The notes beneath the pieces were generated by a model. That model did no database searches and had not been told where the DNA came from. It saw nothing but the letters and a program-made list of their open reading frames with translations. Both the position numbers and the translations under genes were made by a program. Below, in pieces: positions 7,753-15,368 of a stretch of DNA of 64,000 nt. This stretch comes from Firm-04 sp045596625 (GTDB lineage Bacteria > Bacillota > Clostridia > Oscillospirales > Ruminococcaceae): positions 1 through 64,000 of the forward strand of contig JAZOCU010000052.1 in assembly GCA_045596625.1 (NCBI GenBank), in the 5' to 3' direction. Each line of letters opens with the position of its first letter. Within the stretch, counting starts at the first letter, position 1.

Positions 7753-8442
7753 TTACTCATCGGCAGGCACATAATATTCCTTGGAGACCAGATCACAGAT
7801 CACGCCGACCCGATCATCGGAATTGCCCAGCACATCGCCCTCACAGGTATACAGCGTCAGCCGATCCGTTCCGGTGGGAACAATATAGCGCTTATCGCTT
7901 TTCGGGAAATGGATCTGCTCTTTCACACGATAGGTGAATTTGCCGTATTCTGTATAGAGCACAACAGTATCTCCTGTTTCCATTTCATCCAGATCGGCAA
8001 AATAGGTATTCACATGTGCGCTGATGACAACATTATCTTCCTTACCCAGCACCGCAGATTGTGTGCTCTGACAAGCGCCCAATGCCAGCAGCTCCTTAGT
8101 GGTGCCGAAATATACGCTCACAGTCAGCGCAATATCCTCGCAGACAAGCTTTGCATACTGCTCACCAAATTTCGGAATAATGATCTTACCGGTATCCGTA
8201 GTCGGTTTCTGTTCTCCCGTATCGATATCCTTATTTACAATGTTCAGACCAGCCGTAGTAGATGTAACCTTCAGTGAATCCATAAATGCAAGATTCAGAT
8301 AGCTTTGCAGCTTATGCGAAGGCATCAGAAGATACACCAGCATGACAAGTCCGATACTCAGAATCAACAGCAGTACAGGCGTAAGCACCCAAGGCAATGC
8401 CTTGGCAGACGATCTGCGCACAGCAATTGCCGCATCAGCCAT
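7753..8442 (-). CDS. Sortase family transpeptidase
   Basis: A membrane-anchored cysteine transpeptidase that joins surface proteins to the cell wall. The 229-residue product has an N-terminal membrane segment (about 17-40) and the sortase fold, with catalytic His143 (ISAHVNTYF), Cys200 (LTLYTCEGD) and Arg211 (NSDDRVGVI). The LTLxTC form resembles class D/E-like sortases of Clostridia more than class A, but I cannot assign the class firmly. I chose the ATG at 8442 behind GGAGGAGG; it overlaps the upstream gene by 8 bases. The upstream gene encodes a protein with a plausible sorting signal, so the two are probably enzyme and substrate. Confidence 0.9.
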   Translation of the reverse strand: MADAAIAVRRSSAKALPWVLTPVLLLILSIGLVMLVYLLMPSHKLQSYLNLAFMDSLKVTSTTAGLNIVNKDIDTGEQKPTTDTGKIIIPKFGEQYAKLVCEDIALTVSVYFGTTKELLALGACQSTQSAVLGKEDNVVISAHVNTYFADLDEMETGDTVVLYTEYGKFTYRVKEQIHFPKSDKRYIVPTGTDRLTLYTCEGDVLGNSDDRVGVICDLVSKEYYVPADE

Positions 8443-9304
8443 GGATACCCTCCTCCGACTCTTTGCCGGCACGATACATCGTAAAGGCAATGCCACCGAC
8501 AGCCAGCAGGATCAACGCCATGGCAATGGCGATCGGCCCTGTCAGATTCCAGCCGGTATCCGCTACGATCACACCAATGGAACCGTTATCGATCAGATTG
8601 CCTTCTCCGTCACGGATCGACACATCGATCTTATCACCTTCAATGTCATCGACAGTAATATGCATTCCCAACTGCTGACCGATCTGCACAAACTGATCGG
8701 CAATGCTTGCCTTCGCATCAGTGCTCAGCTCCTTGATGATGCTGTTGCGCTCAGCGGCGGAAAGGCTTGCAAGAAACGGTGCACGTTCCGATTCCGGCAG
8801 ACTCAATACATAGGCTTTTTTCTCTGCAAGCGTCATATTGATGAACAGCTTGCCGGTATTGGGATCTGCAACAAGTGTTTGTGTGGTAGTGGTAGCGGTT
8901 GTGGTCGTCGAGCTCTCACCGCCGGAGCCGGTATTGGTCGTTGTGATGGAAGTCACATCCGCATTCAATGCGTCCACAAAGATCTTTACATCCTCTGCCG
9001 GCACGCCAAAATATTTGGCGACCTCTTCCCAGATCATAAAATCACAGTATTCTACATTGGCAATCAGCGTTTCATAAGTAAAGAAATTACCATTGCCATC
9101 GTAAACGCCCTCATCGTTATGTTCATACTGTTCAAACTGCGTTTTACACATCTGAATGAGATACTCATTAAAACCGATTCCACGCAATGCATCATAAACA
9201 TCTTCGATGGTTTTGCCGGCTGCAGAAGCAGACATAACAAACGCTGAAGCACCGAGAATCACAACTGCGGCACCCGCAGCGATCCATCTTATCATTTTTT
9301 TCAT
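8435..9304 (-). CDS. Surface protein with VADTG-type sorting signal
   Basis: The 289-residue exported protein has a signal peptide (about 1-29, ending SASAAG), a helical domain (30-115), a Ser/Thr linker (about 117-145), a second domain (about 150-244), and a C-terminal cell-wall sorting signal: VADTG at 247-251, a hydrophobic stretch at about 257-278, then a positively charged MYRAGK tail. VADTG resembles the LPXTG signature with three changes and sits just ahead of the membrane segment, as sorting signals do. The sortase gene overlaps its 3' end. The two domains are not recognised; the first (FTYETLIANVEYCDFMIWEEVAKYF) is rich in aromatic residues. Confidence 0.8.
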   Translation of the reverse strand: MKKMIRWIAAGAAVVILGASAFVMSASAAGKTIEDVYDALRGIGFNEYLIQMCKTQFEQYEHNDEGVYDGNGNFFTYETLIANVEYCDFMIWEEVAKYFGVPAEDVKIFVDALNADVTSITTTNTGSGGESSTTTTATTTTQTLVADPNTGKLFINMTLAEKKAYVLSLPESERAPFLASLSAAERNSIIKELSTDAKASIADQFVQIGQQLGMHITVDDIEGDKIDVSIRDGEGNLIDNGSIGVIVADTGWNLTGPIAIAMALILLAVGGIAFTMYRAGKESEEGIHG

Positions 9305-9378
9305 GGCAAAAAATCCTTTCTGGCTTTGAAATACATCCGGATTTTGTCTTGCCGGACAACAGGATCTTGTTCACTGAC

Positions 9379-9407
9379 AGTATACCATACTTGCACGAAA
9401 AAAGCAA
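9379..9407 (-). promoter_or_regulatory. Promoter of the sortase cassette
   Basis: TTGCTT (9407-9402), 17-base spacer, TATACT (9384-9379) on the minus strand, about 75 bases before the first start codon of the cassette. Confidence 0.75.
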
Positions 9408-9446
9408 GCACATCAGCCAAAAATGCAGACTTTACCAAAAAACAGA

Positions 9447-9481
9447 AACTGTCTATCTGCTTTTTCGGCAGATAGACAGTT
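9447..9481 (-). terminator. Terminator of metK
   Basis: A 14-bp stem AACTGTCTATCTGC/GCAGATAGACAGTT with a 7-base loop, followed on the minus strand by TTCTGTTTTTTGG, 14 bases after the metK stop. Confidence 0.85.
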
Positions 9482-9495
9482 CTTGTTTGCGTAAT

Positions 9496-10686
9496 TTATC
9501 CCTGCAAGGCGTTCACCGCAGCCAGCAATGCATCTGCACGATCTGTGCGCTCCCAAGCAGAGCACAGATCCTCGCGGCCCATATGACCATAGGCTGCCAG
9601 CTTGCGATACTGCGGCTTACGCAGCTCCAAGGTATCAATAATGGCAGCGGGACGCAGATCAAAGCACTGTGTTACAGCTTGAGCAAGCAGCTCATCATTG
9701 ACCATACCCGTACCGAAGGATTCTACAAATACAGAGACCGGACGCGCCACGCCGATTGCATAGGCGAGCTGCACCTCGCAGCGCTTTGCCAGACCTGCCG
9801 CCACCAGATTCTTGGCGATATAGCGGGTCATATATGCAGCAGAGCGGTCTACCTTCGTAGGATCCTTGCCGGAAAAGGCACCGCCGCCATGACGGGAATA
9901 GCCGCCGTAAGTATCTACAATAATTTTTCTGCCGGTCAGACCACTGTCGCCCTGTGGTCCGCCCACAACAAAACGGCCTGTGGGATTGATAAATATCTTG
10001 GTATTTTCATCCATCCACTCAGCAGGGATCGTGGGCTGCACCACCAGCTCCACCAGATCGGCACGGATCTGTTCCAGCTCCACAAAAGCAGAATGCTGCG
10101 TGGAAATGACGATGGTATCCACACGCACAGGAACATCGTCTTCATATTCCACAGTCACCTGTGTTTTTCCATCGGGCCGCAGATAAGAAAGGGTATTATC
10201 CTTACGCAGCGCAGTCAGCTTCAGTGCAAGCTTATGTGCCAGTGCGATGGGCAGCGGCATCTTTTCGGGTGTCTCATCACAGGCATAGCCAAACATCATG
10301 CCCTGATCACCTGCACCGATCTTATCATAAGCATCATCACTGTCAGGAGCACTGTCCGTAGCATCATCTACACCCAGTGCGATATCGCAGGATTGCTTGT
10401 CTATGGTAGTAAGCACTGCACAGGTGTAACCATCAAAGCCGTATTTTGCGCGATCATAGCCGATATCCACGATCACTTCACGGGCAATTCGTGCAATATC
10501 CACGCTGGCAGATGTGGTGATCTCACCCATGCACATAACCATACCGGTCGTACAGCAGGTCTCGCAGGCAACTCTGCCGTTGGGATCCTGCTCCAGAATG
10601 GCATCCAGAACCGCATCCGAGATCTGATCGCAGATCTTATCGGGATGACCCTCTGTTACGGATTCGGAAGTAAAAAATCTTCTCAT
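9496..10686 (-). CDS. metK: S-adenosylmethionine synthetase
   Basis: It makes S-adenosylmethionine from methionine and ATP in the cytosol. The 396-residue product has the full family length and signatures: SVTEGHPDKICDQISD near the N-terminus, GAGDQGMMFGYACDE in the middle, and GGGAFSGKDPTKVDRSAAY towards the C-terminus. The start ATG at 10686 follows TAGGAGG. It is a single-gene unit under a consensus promoter and an SAM-I riboswitch, so its product closes a feedback loop on its own transcription. Confidence 0.98.
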   Translation of the reverse strand: MRRFFTSESVTEGHPDKICDQISDAVLDAILEQDPNGRVACETCCTTGMVMCMGEITTSASVDIARIAREVIVDIGYDRAKYGFDGYTCAVLTTIDKQSCDIALGVDDATDSAPDSDDAYDKIGAGDQGMMFGYACDETPEKMPLPIALAHKLALKLTALRKDNTLSYLRPDGKTQVTVEYEDDVPVRVDTIVISTQHSAFVELEQIRADLVELVVQPTIPAEWMDENTKIFINPTGRFVVGGPQGDSGLTGRKIIVDTYGGYSRHGGGAFSGKDPTKVDRSAAYMTRYIAKNLVAAGLAKRCEVQLAYAIGVARPVSVFVESFGTGMVNDELLAQAVTQCFDLRPAAIIDTLELRKPQYRKLAAYGHMGREDLCSAWERTDRADALLAAVNALQG

Positions 10687-10718
10687 TCAACATCCTCCTA
10701 TTGAGATATCCAACAAAA

Positions 10719-10750
10719 ACGGCATTCATTCCAATCAGAACGAATGCCGT
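10719..10750 (-). terminator. Riboswitch-controlled terminator of metK
   Basis: The stem ACGGCATTC/GAATGCCGT, closed by a loop and followed on the minus strand by TTTTTG, lies between the SAM-I aptamer and metK. It is the expression platform: SAM binding should favour this terminator. Confidence 0.92.
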
Positions 10751-10773
10751 ATGCTAACAAAACCGCAGACGTT

Positions 10774-10893
10774 CCTCATCTTCCGGTGCCTATTGTCGCA
10801 CCGTGGGATTTGGCACCGTGCAGGATGTATCTGCATACATCTTGTGGTTGCCGTGGCTTCACAGGACCCGTTCCTCCGCCACTCTTGATAAGG
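10774..10893 (-). promoter_or_regulatory. SAM-I (S-box) riboswitch
   Basis: The aptamer on the minus strand starts CCTTATCAAGAGTGGCGGAGG, continues with the conserved GAAGCCACGGCAACC and GGTGCCAAATCC segments, and ends GAAGATGAGG. The outer helix P1 forms between CCTTATC and GATGAGG. It lies between a consensus promoter and an intrinsic terminator ahead of metK, and so controls metK by transcription termination. Confidence 0.96.
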
Positions 10894-10902
10894 TACCATA
10901 TT

Positions 10903-10931
10903 ATTATACCCAAGCTTCTGCGTTTTGTCAA
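10903..10931 (-). promoter_or_regulatory. Promoter of metK
   Basis: A perfect consensus: TTGACA (10931-10926), 17-base spacer, TATAAT (10908-10903). The transcript would begin just before the SAM-I aptamer. Confidence 0.93.
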
Positions 10932-10969
10932 TGGGTTGGTGTAATTTTCTCAAAAGAATCCGAGAAGTC

Positions 10970-11479
10970 TTATTTTCCTTGCCGATAAGCCTCCAACACA
11001 GCACCGATATACATCCGATGCACGGCATCTGCACCATAGAATTTTTCAGCAATGTCAGCAGGAAGCTGCTCCTTCGACATATCGGCAACAAACTGCTTGC
11101 GGCATACAAGCACTGTTTTTGCCTGCGCAAAGCCGACACCCCCGCCCAATACAATCGGGGTCAAGCCGGTTTTTTCTGCCTTATCGCAGTCTCTGCCGGA
11201 GTTTGCACCACAAAACTGCAATGCCTTCCGCTGCTCCTCCCCGAAAAAGGAAAGGGTAAAGAGATCCTGCTGTTCCATAAAGCCAAAGGTATGACGGGAA
11301 TGCCGCACATAACAGGTCACAGAGGGCTGATTCCAGAGAATACCCATCTGACCCCATGAGGCGGTCATAAAGTTGAAGCCGGTTTCCATTGTACCGGCAG
11401 TCAGTAAAAACCAATCACTGCCGATAGCGGTAAAAGGATTCACATTCCAATCTGTAAGCTGCATCCGTTCAAAAGACAT
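10970..11479 (-). CDS. Flavin reductase-like (flavoredoxin-type) FMN protein
   Basis: A 169-residue cytoplasmic protein of the flavin reductase-like/flavoredoxin kind, which binds FMN on a split barrel. Seen in the sequence: GFNFMTASWGQMGILWNQPSVTCYVR, matching the FMN-binding loop (xNxMTxSW) of this family, then HSRHTFGFMEQQDLFTLSFF. I chose the ATG at 11479 behind CGGAGG over an upstream in-frame ATG without a binding site. The electron partner is unknown. It lies between spo0A and the metK leader on the same strand. Confidence 0.85.
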   Translation of the reverse strand: MSFERMQLTDWNVNPFTAIGSDWFLLTAGTMETGFNFMTASWGQMGILWNQPSVTCYVRHSRHTFGFMEQQDLFTLSFFGEEQRKALQFCGANSGRDCDKAEKTGLTPIVLGGGVGFAQAKTVLVCRKQFVADMSKEQLPADIAEKFYGADAVHRMYIGAVLEAYRQGK

Positions 11480-11533
11480 ACAAATACCTCCGTAAATTGA
11501 ATATATTATCCGGGATGCAGCATCCATACATTT

Positions 11534-12295
11534 TCAGCTTGCCTGCTGATGCTGCAGCCGGAGCTTATCCGTGATCAGAGCAATAAACTCGGAATTGGTG
11601 GGTTTTCCCTTGCAGGTATTCACCGTATATCCGAAAAAAGCATTCAGCGTATCCAAATTTCCCCGATCCCATGCGATCTCAATGGCATGGCGAATGGCAC
11701 GCTCAACACGGGAAGGCGTAGTACTGTATTGATCCGCAACCTTGGGATACAACTGCTTTGTTACACTATCCAGCAGCAGCGGATCATGATAGGAGCTGAC
11801 AATAGCGGTACGCAGATAATGATAGCCCTTAATGTGAGCAGGCACACCCAACTGATGAATGATATCTGTCACAGTAATCGCAAGGTCCTGATGAGCACGG
11901 GTCTGAATAGCGCCCAGAGGCTGTTTATCGGTCAGCAGAGCAATGCGCTCTCCCAGCACCGAAAGATCGAAGGGCTTGAGCATAAAATAGGCAGCACCGT
12001 TCTGCATTACCTGCTGCTCCACAAAGCTGTTGTCATAAGCAGAGGTTACAATGAATGCCGGTCGTTTTCCATTGCCGGCACCGGCTTTTTTCATCAGCTC
12101 AATCGCATCCATATGCGGCAGCACCGCATCGATCACCACCACATCAGGAGTATCGCTTCGGATCGACTCCAGTAATGTGTTTCCGTTTTTCGGGCGGGTA
12201 TAGGCATACATTCCCTGTGAGCGCAGCACACTTGCGCAGGAAACACCGTATTCCGCTGTATCGTCTCCAATCAGAACCTTGACTTGTTTTTGCAT
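11534..12295 (-). CDS. spo0A: Stage 0 sporulation master regulator Spo0A
   Basis: The response regulator that commits endospore formers to sporulation. The 253-residue product has a receiver domain with acidic pocket Asp11/Asp12, phospho-acceptor Asp56 (VVVIDAVLPHMD) and Lys in FMLKPFD, then a Thr/Ala linker and the Spo0A-specific DNA-binding domain (IIHQLGVPAHIKGYHYLRTAI, TTPSRVERAIRHAIEIAW). The start ATG at 12295 has GAAGGAGG. In most spore formers spoIVB lies just upstream in the same direction; here a membrane protein gene intervenes and spoIVB points the other way. A 0A-box-like TGTCGAA lies upstream, which would allow autoregulation. Confidence 0.97.
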   Translation of the reverse strand: MQKQVKVLIGDDTAEYGVSCASVLRSQGMYAYTRPKNGNTLLESIRSDTPDVVVIDAVLPHMDAIELMKKAGAGNGKRPAFIVTSAYDNSFVEQQVMQNGAAYFMLKPFDLSVLGERIALLTDKQPLGAIQTRAHQDLAITVTDIIHQLGVPAHIKGYHYLRTAIVSSYHDPLLLDSVTKQLYPKVADQYSTTPSRVERAIRHAIEIAWDRGNLDTLNAFFGYTVNTCKGKPTNSEFIALITDKLRLQHQQAS

Positions 12296-12324
12296 GGTTT
12301 GACCTCCTTCTATATTGTATTCTC

Positions 12325-12353
12325 ATTTTATCATTCCCGCTGACAAAAGGCAA
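12325..12353 (-). promoter_or_regulatory. Possible promoter of spo0A
   Basis: TTGCCT (12353-12348), 17-base spacer, TAAAAT (12330-12325) on the minus strand, 30 bases before the spo0A start codon. The match is moderate, and other sigma factors may also act here. Confidence 0.5.
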
Positions 12354-12383
12354 GAGTGAATGTCATCGAATACAAACTCTTTT

Positions 12384-12390
12384 TGTCGAA
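12384..12390 (+). promoter_or_regulatory. 0A-box-like site upstream of spo0A
   Basis: The heptamer TGTCGAA, the core of the Spo0A binding site, within TTTTTGTCGAAAGAG. It lies about 90 bases upstream of the spo0A start and about 30 bases upstream of the suggested -35 element. Confidence 0.55.
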
Positions 12391-12490
12391 AGAGGATTTT
12401 TAGATGAATATGCGTTAAAATCATACGATTATAACGTATCTGCACACGTTTTGAGACAAGTGGCACGTCGTTCTCTGTATAAAAGATAAA

Positions 12491-12524
12491 TAAATTGTCA
12501 AATTAGAAGCAAAACGACAATTTA
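12491..12524. repeat. Inverted repeat between a membrane protein gene and spo0A
   Basis: A perfect 9-bp inverted repeat (TAAATTGTC / GACAATTTA) with a 16-base spacer, just after the stop of the gene at 12534. AT-rich with no clear T run, so either a weak terminator or a protein-binding site upstream of spo0A. Confidence 0.5.
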
Positions 12525-12533
12525 CATGTCTGT

Positions 12534-13085
12534 TCATTTCGTTTCTCCCCCAAGGATGCTGGGGGATTTTTGCTGATCGGCACGAAGTTTTTCCTCCTTA
12601 CGCTGCTTGCGGCGCACCACCGATTCATAGGAAAGATATCGGGTGATTGCCAGCACCAGCAGCAAAACCACAGGAATTATATTGCCCAGCAGACCATCCC
12701 GCCAGACAGCAAAGGCATTCTGTCCGAAATTTGCAGCAGTTTGCCCTGTCCATCCTTGTTCCCGCGCAAGCTCCACGGCACGCATAGTGATATATAGCAT
12801 AGGCAAATAGGATCCGCTGCCAAGTACTGCCGCCGCCAGATCCCGCTTGCAAAAATACAGGATCACTGCCACAGTCAACAGCGCTTCACAAATCAGCATC
12901 CAGATTCCAAAGGCCTGAAAAGGGGCACCATAGTGATCAGCATGCATAAGCCAGCCGCTGGCAATCAAAGATGACAAAAACAACGGAAAGATCAGCAAAC
13001 TGATCACCAACACTATATTGCCGATCCGGCGCAGCACCAACAGCAAACGGAAATTGCCGGAAGAATCCGATCGTACCCGCTGCAT
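12534..13085 (-). CDS. Four-pass membrane protein, unknown function
   Basis: I do not recognise a family. The 183-residue protein has four hydrophobic segments (about 18-42, 58-77, 83-105 and 130-155) and a basic, charged C-terminal tail (SYESVVRRKQRKEEKLRADQQ). The start ATG at 13085 follows AGGGAAGG; longer readings continue through non-coding-like sequence. It lies between spo0A (same strand, downstream) and spoIVB (divergent, 236 bases away). Its place inside the spoIVB/spo0A neighbourhood hints at a sporulation link, but nothing in the protein shows it. Confidence 0.7.
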   Translation of the reverse strand: MQRVRSDSSGNFRLLLVLRRIGNIVLVISLLIFPLFLSSLIASGWLMHADHYGAPFQAFGIWMLICEALLTVAVILYFCKRDLAAAVLGSGSYLPMLYITMRAVELAREQGWTGQTAANFGQNAFAVWRDGLLGNIIPVVLLLVLAITRYLSYESVVRRKQRKEEKLRADQQKSPSILGGETK

Positions 13086-13321
13086 AATAAAAACACCTTC
13101 CCTTTGATGCCAAGTCCATACAAACAGACGATAGCGGCACTTAGTAAATATTTGGAACATTTTTGCACAAATTATGAGAAAAACCACTCTATGATCCTGC
13201 AGCAGCGCAGATTTCCGTATCATAACAAAAAAACTGCATGCAATCTGTGATGGTATTTTTGCAGGAACCGTCAATGCTAACAAAAGCGGAAGAAAACCGC
13301 AATCAGAAAGGAGTCAAAACA

Positions 13322-14563
13322 ATGAAACAACGTCAAAAATTAACATCTGATTGCAAACAAAACCGTTTTCGCAAAGCCATCGCCATATTTGCTGCGGCAT
13401 TCGCATTGCTGGGCAGCAGCATGGGATATTACGCAGGCACTCTGCCCGATCATTTTTATACCGAGACCGATCAGCCGCTGGAACTGGAAACATTTTTGCC
13501 GGTTACCGCAAGCACAGGCATCACATCCAGCCATATCGCAAAGGAAACCACACTGCGGTTATTTGGTCTGTTTCCCTTCAAAACCGTTTCGTTGACCTCT
13601 GTTCAGCGTGCAAAGCTGTATCCCGGCGGCGAGCCCTTCGGCATACGGATGCTGATGGCAGGAGTCATGGTAATTTCCACCGGTGAGATCAACACCGAAT
13701 CCGGCAGCTGTTGTCCCGCTGAAGATGCCGGCATCCGTGTGGGCGATGTGATTCAAAGCATCAACGGCAGATCTGTGCACAGCAATGAGGACATTCAAAA
13801 TGCCATTGCCGCTTCGGAGGGTTCTCCTGTTTCTGTCTCGCTGCTGCGGGATCATGCATTGTATACGTTTACGGTACAGCCTGTTTTTTCCCGGCTGCAT
13901 TGCCGCTGGCAAACCGGTATGTGGGTCAGAGACAGCACTGCCGGCATCGGCACAGTAACGTATTATATGGAAGCAGAAAACCATACGGCCTATTTTGCAG
14001 GATTGGGCCATGCTGTTTGTGATGCCGATACCGGAGAACAAATCCCGCTTGCAAGCGGAGAAGTCGCATCAGTACGCATCACAGATGTACGTGCCGGACA
14101 ACCCGGCGTACCCGGCGAGCTTCACGGACAGTTTTCCGGTACAGCGGATACCGGCGTATTATTTGCCAATACCGAATGCGGTCTGTTCGGCAGTATGCAT
14201 ACACTGCCGAAGGAAAAGCAATCCGTCGAACTTGCATTCAAGCAGGAAATTACCACCGGTGAGGCAATGATCTACACTACCGTCGAGGGTGAAACGCCCT
14301 CTGTTTACACCATCGAGATCGAAGAGGTGCATAGCGCAGATACCGGCACACGCAATATGGTGATCCACGTCACCGATCCTGCACTGCTTGCATTGACCGG
14401 CGGCATCGTACAAGGTATGAGCGGCAGCCCGATCCTGCAAAACGGCAGACTGATCGGCGCTGTCACCCATGTGTTTGTCAAAGATCCAACCAGAGGCTAT
14501 GCCATTTTTGCTGAAAATATGTATGCACAAACCACAGCACAACGCATCGTTGAATCGGAATAG
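13322..14563 (+). CDS. spoIVB: SpoIVB serine peptidase
   Basis: A forespore-secreted S55 serine protease which signals activation of the mother-cell factor sigma-K in spore formers. The 413-residue product has one N-terminal membrane segment (about 19-39), a PDZ domain (about 100-190, with AGIRVGDVIQSINGRSV), and the S55 peptidase domain with FAGLGHAV and the catalytic serine in GGIVQGMSGSPIL (Ser367). The start ATG at 13322 follows AAAGGAG; an upstream in-frame start lacks a site. It ends in a TAG stop. It is transcribed away from spo0A, unlike the usual tandem arrangement. Confidence 0.95.
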   Translation: MKQRQKLTSDCKQNRFRKAIAIFAAAFALLGSSMGYYAGTLPDHFYTETDQPLELETFLPVTASTGITSSHIAKETTLRLFGLFPFKTVSLTSVQRAKLYPGGEPFGIRMLMAGVMVISTGEINTESGSCCPAEDAGIRVGDVIQSINGRSVHSNEDIQNAIAASEGSPVSVSLLRDHALYTFTVQPVFSRLHCRWQTGMWVRDSTAGIGTVTYYMEAENHTAYFAGLGHAVCDADTGEQIPLASGEVASVRITDVRAGQPGVPGELHGQFSGTADTGVLFANTECGLFGSMHTLPKEKQSVELAFKQEITTGEAMIYTTVEGETPSVYTIEIEEVHSADTGTRNMVIHVTDPALLALTGGIVQGMSGSPILQNGRLIGAVTHVFVKDPTRGYAIFAENMYAQTTAQRIVESE

Positions 14564-14568
14564 GAAAA

Positions 14569-14602
14569 AAAGGGCGTTTCTACCCGTGAAGAAACGCCCT
14601 TT
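14569..14602. terminator. Shared terminator of spoIVB and HPr
   Basis: A 12-bp perfect stem AAAGGGCGTTTC/GAAACGCCCTTT with a 10-base loop between two convergent genes. The T run is better on the minus strand, so it serves the HPr transcript best, and spoIVB from the other side. Confidence 0.85.
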
Positions 14603-14701
14603 CTCATGTTCCGAACAAAATCCGGCAATCAATCGCCGATGATTTGTCAGTCATTTCTGTTGTAACAGAATGCGCCGCGATCCCCATTAAAGGGAAATTC
14701 C

Positions 14702-14974
14702 TTAGCGGCTTTCGTCGCTGAAACCGCTGTCAACCAGCTCAACCAGAGAAGCAACAGCCTGCTCCTCATCAGTACCGTCAGCGATGATGCGGATGGCGGT
14801 GCCGCCCACGATGCCGAGGGAAAGGATGCCCAGCAGACTCTTGGCATTGACACGACGCTCTTCCTTCTCGATCCAGATTGCAGAACGGAACTCATTTGCC
14901 TTCTGAATGAAAAAAGTTGCGGGACGTGCATGCAGACCAACCTGATTCTGAACCATGACATCTTTGATACACAT
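14702..14974 (-). CDS. HPr family phosphocarrier protein
   Basis: A 90-residue HPr. In the phosphotransferase system HPr carries phosphate on His15; in Firmicutes it is also phosphorylated on Ser46 and then acts with CcpA in catabolite repression. Both residues are present at exactly those positions: His15 in VGLHARPATF and Ser46 in AKSLLGILSLGI, so this is not a Crh-type protein, which lacks the His. No other PTS genes are nearby. The start ATG at 14974 has AAAGGAGAG. Its leader contains a structured, terminated RNA (15066-15186). Confidence 0.93.
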   Translation of the reverse strand: MCIKDVMVQNQVGLHARPATFFIQKANEFRSAIWIEKEERRVNAKSLLGILSLGIVGGTAIRIIADGTDEEQAVASLVELVDSGFSDESR

Positions 14975-15065
14975 AAACTTTCTCTCCTTTATGATTTCAT
15001 ATATTACTTATGGACAAAGCAAACGGCTCTGCTGTATGAGATCATAACAAACACCGGAAGGCAGA

Positions 15066-15175
15066 CAAAAAAACCTGCTGCCCATTGCCTGACAAAAGAC
15101 AGCAACGATCCTTGTTCTTCCGATTGCGGACAATCCGTTTGCAGCAAACTGCAAGGGCTTCTCCACGAGCCTATG
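15066..15175 (-). ncRNA. Candidate structured leader or small RNA upstream of HPr
   Basis: From the promoter at 15181-15209 a transcript of about 110 bases would form a GGCU/AGCC hairpin, a UUGCAG-UUUG-CUGCAA hairpin, a GAUUG-UCCG-CAAUC hairpin with a UNCG-type tetraloop (the last two enclosed by CCUUG/CAAGG) and then an intrinsic terminator. The HPr start lies about 90 bases further on. It does not match SAM, purine, TPP, glycine, c-di-GMP, T-box or SRP consensus patterns that I know. It may be a riboswitch/attenuator for HPr or a free small RNA. Confidence 0.55.
15067..15105 (-). terminator. Terminator within the HPr leader
   Basis: On the minus strand TTGCTGTC pairs with GGCAGCAG around a 15-base loop and is followed by GTTTTTTTG. 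It lies about 70 bases after the predicted start of the leader transcript and upstream of HPr. Confidence 0.75.
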
Positions 15176-15180
15176 CTACC

Positions 15181-15209
15181 ATTATACAGACTAAACTGCA
15201 TCTCGTCAA
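15181..15209 (-). promoter_or_regulatory. Promoter of the HPr leader RNA
   Basis: TTGACG (15209-15204), 17-base spacer, TATAAT (15186-15181) on the minus strand. Confidence 0.88.
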
Positions 15210-15313
15210 CGTGTTTTATCCACAAAACCGTCACATTTGCCAAAAATTCTACGCAATGCCATATTACAAGGAACTTTCTGCGCTTTTGTTTGGGCATATT
15301 CACGAATCCAAAC

Positions 15314-15351
15314 TGTTGAAAACTGTTGTTGAAAGCGTACAGTTTTCAACA
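15314..15351. repeat. Perfect 12-bp inverted repeat after trmD
   Basis: TGTTGAAAACTG (15314-15325) faces CAGTTTTCAACA (15340-15351) with a 14-base spacer that itself contains another TTGTTGAAA. It lies 18 bases beyond the trmD stop. There is no T run on either strand, so a protein-binding site or RNA-processing hairpin is as likely as a terminator. Confidence 0.75.
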
Positions 15352-15368
15352 ATCGATTTTGTAGAAAA

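Noticed and set aside
15004..15303. A 99-codon minus-strand frame upstream of HPr
   Set aside because: It spans the promoter and terminator of the leader RNA and has no binding site or recognisable protein.
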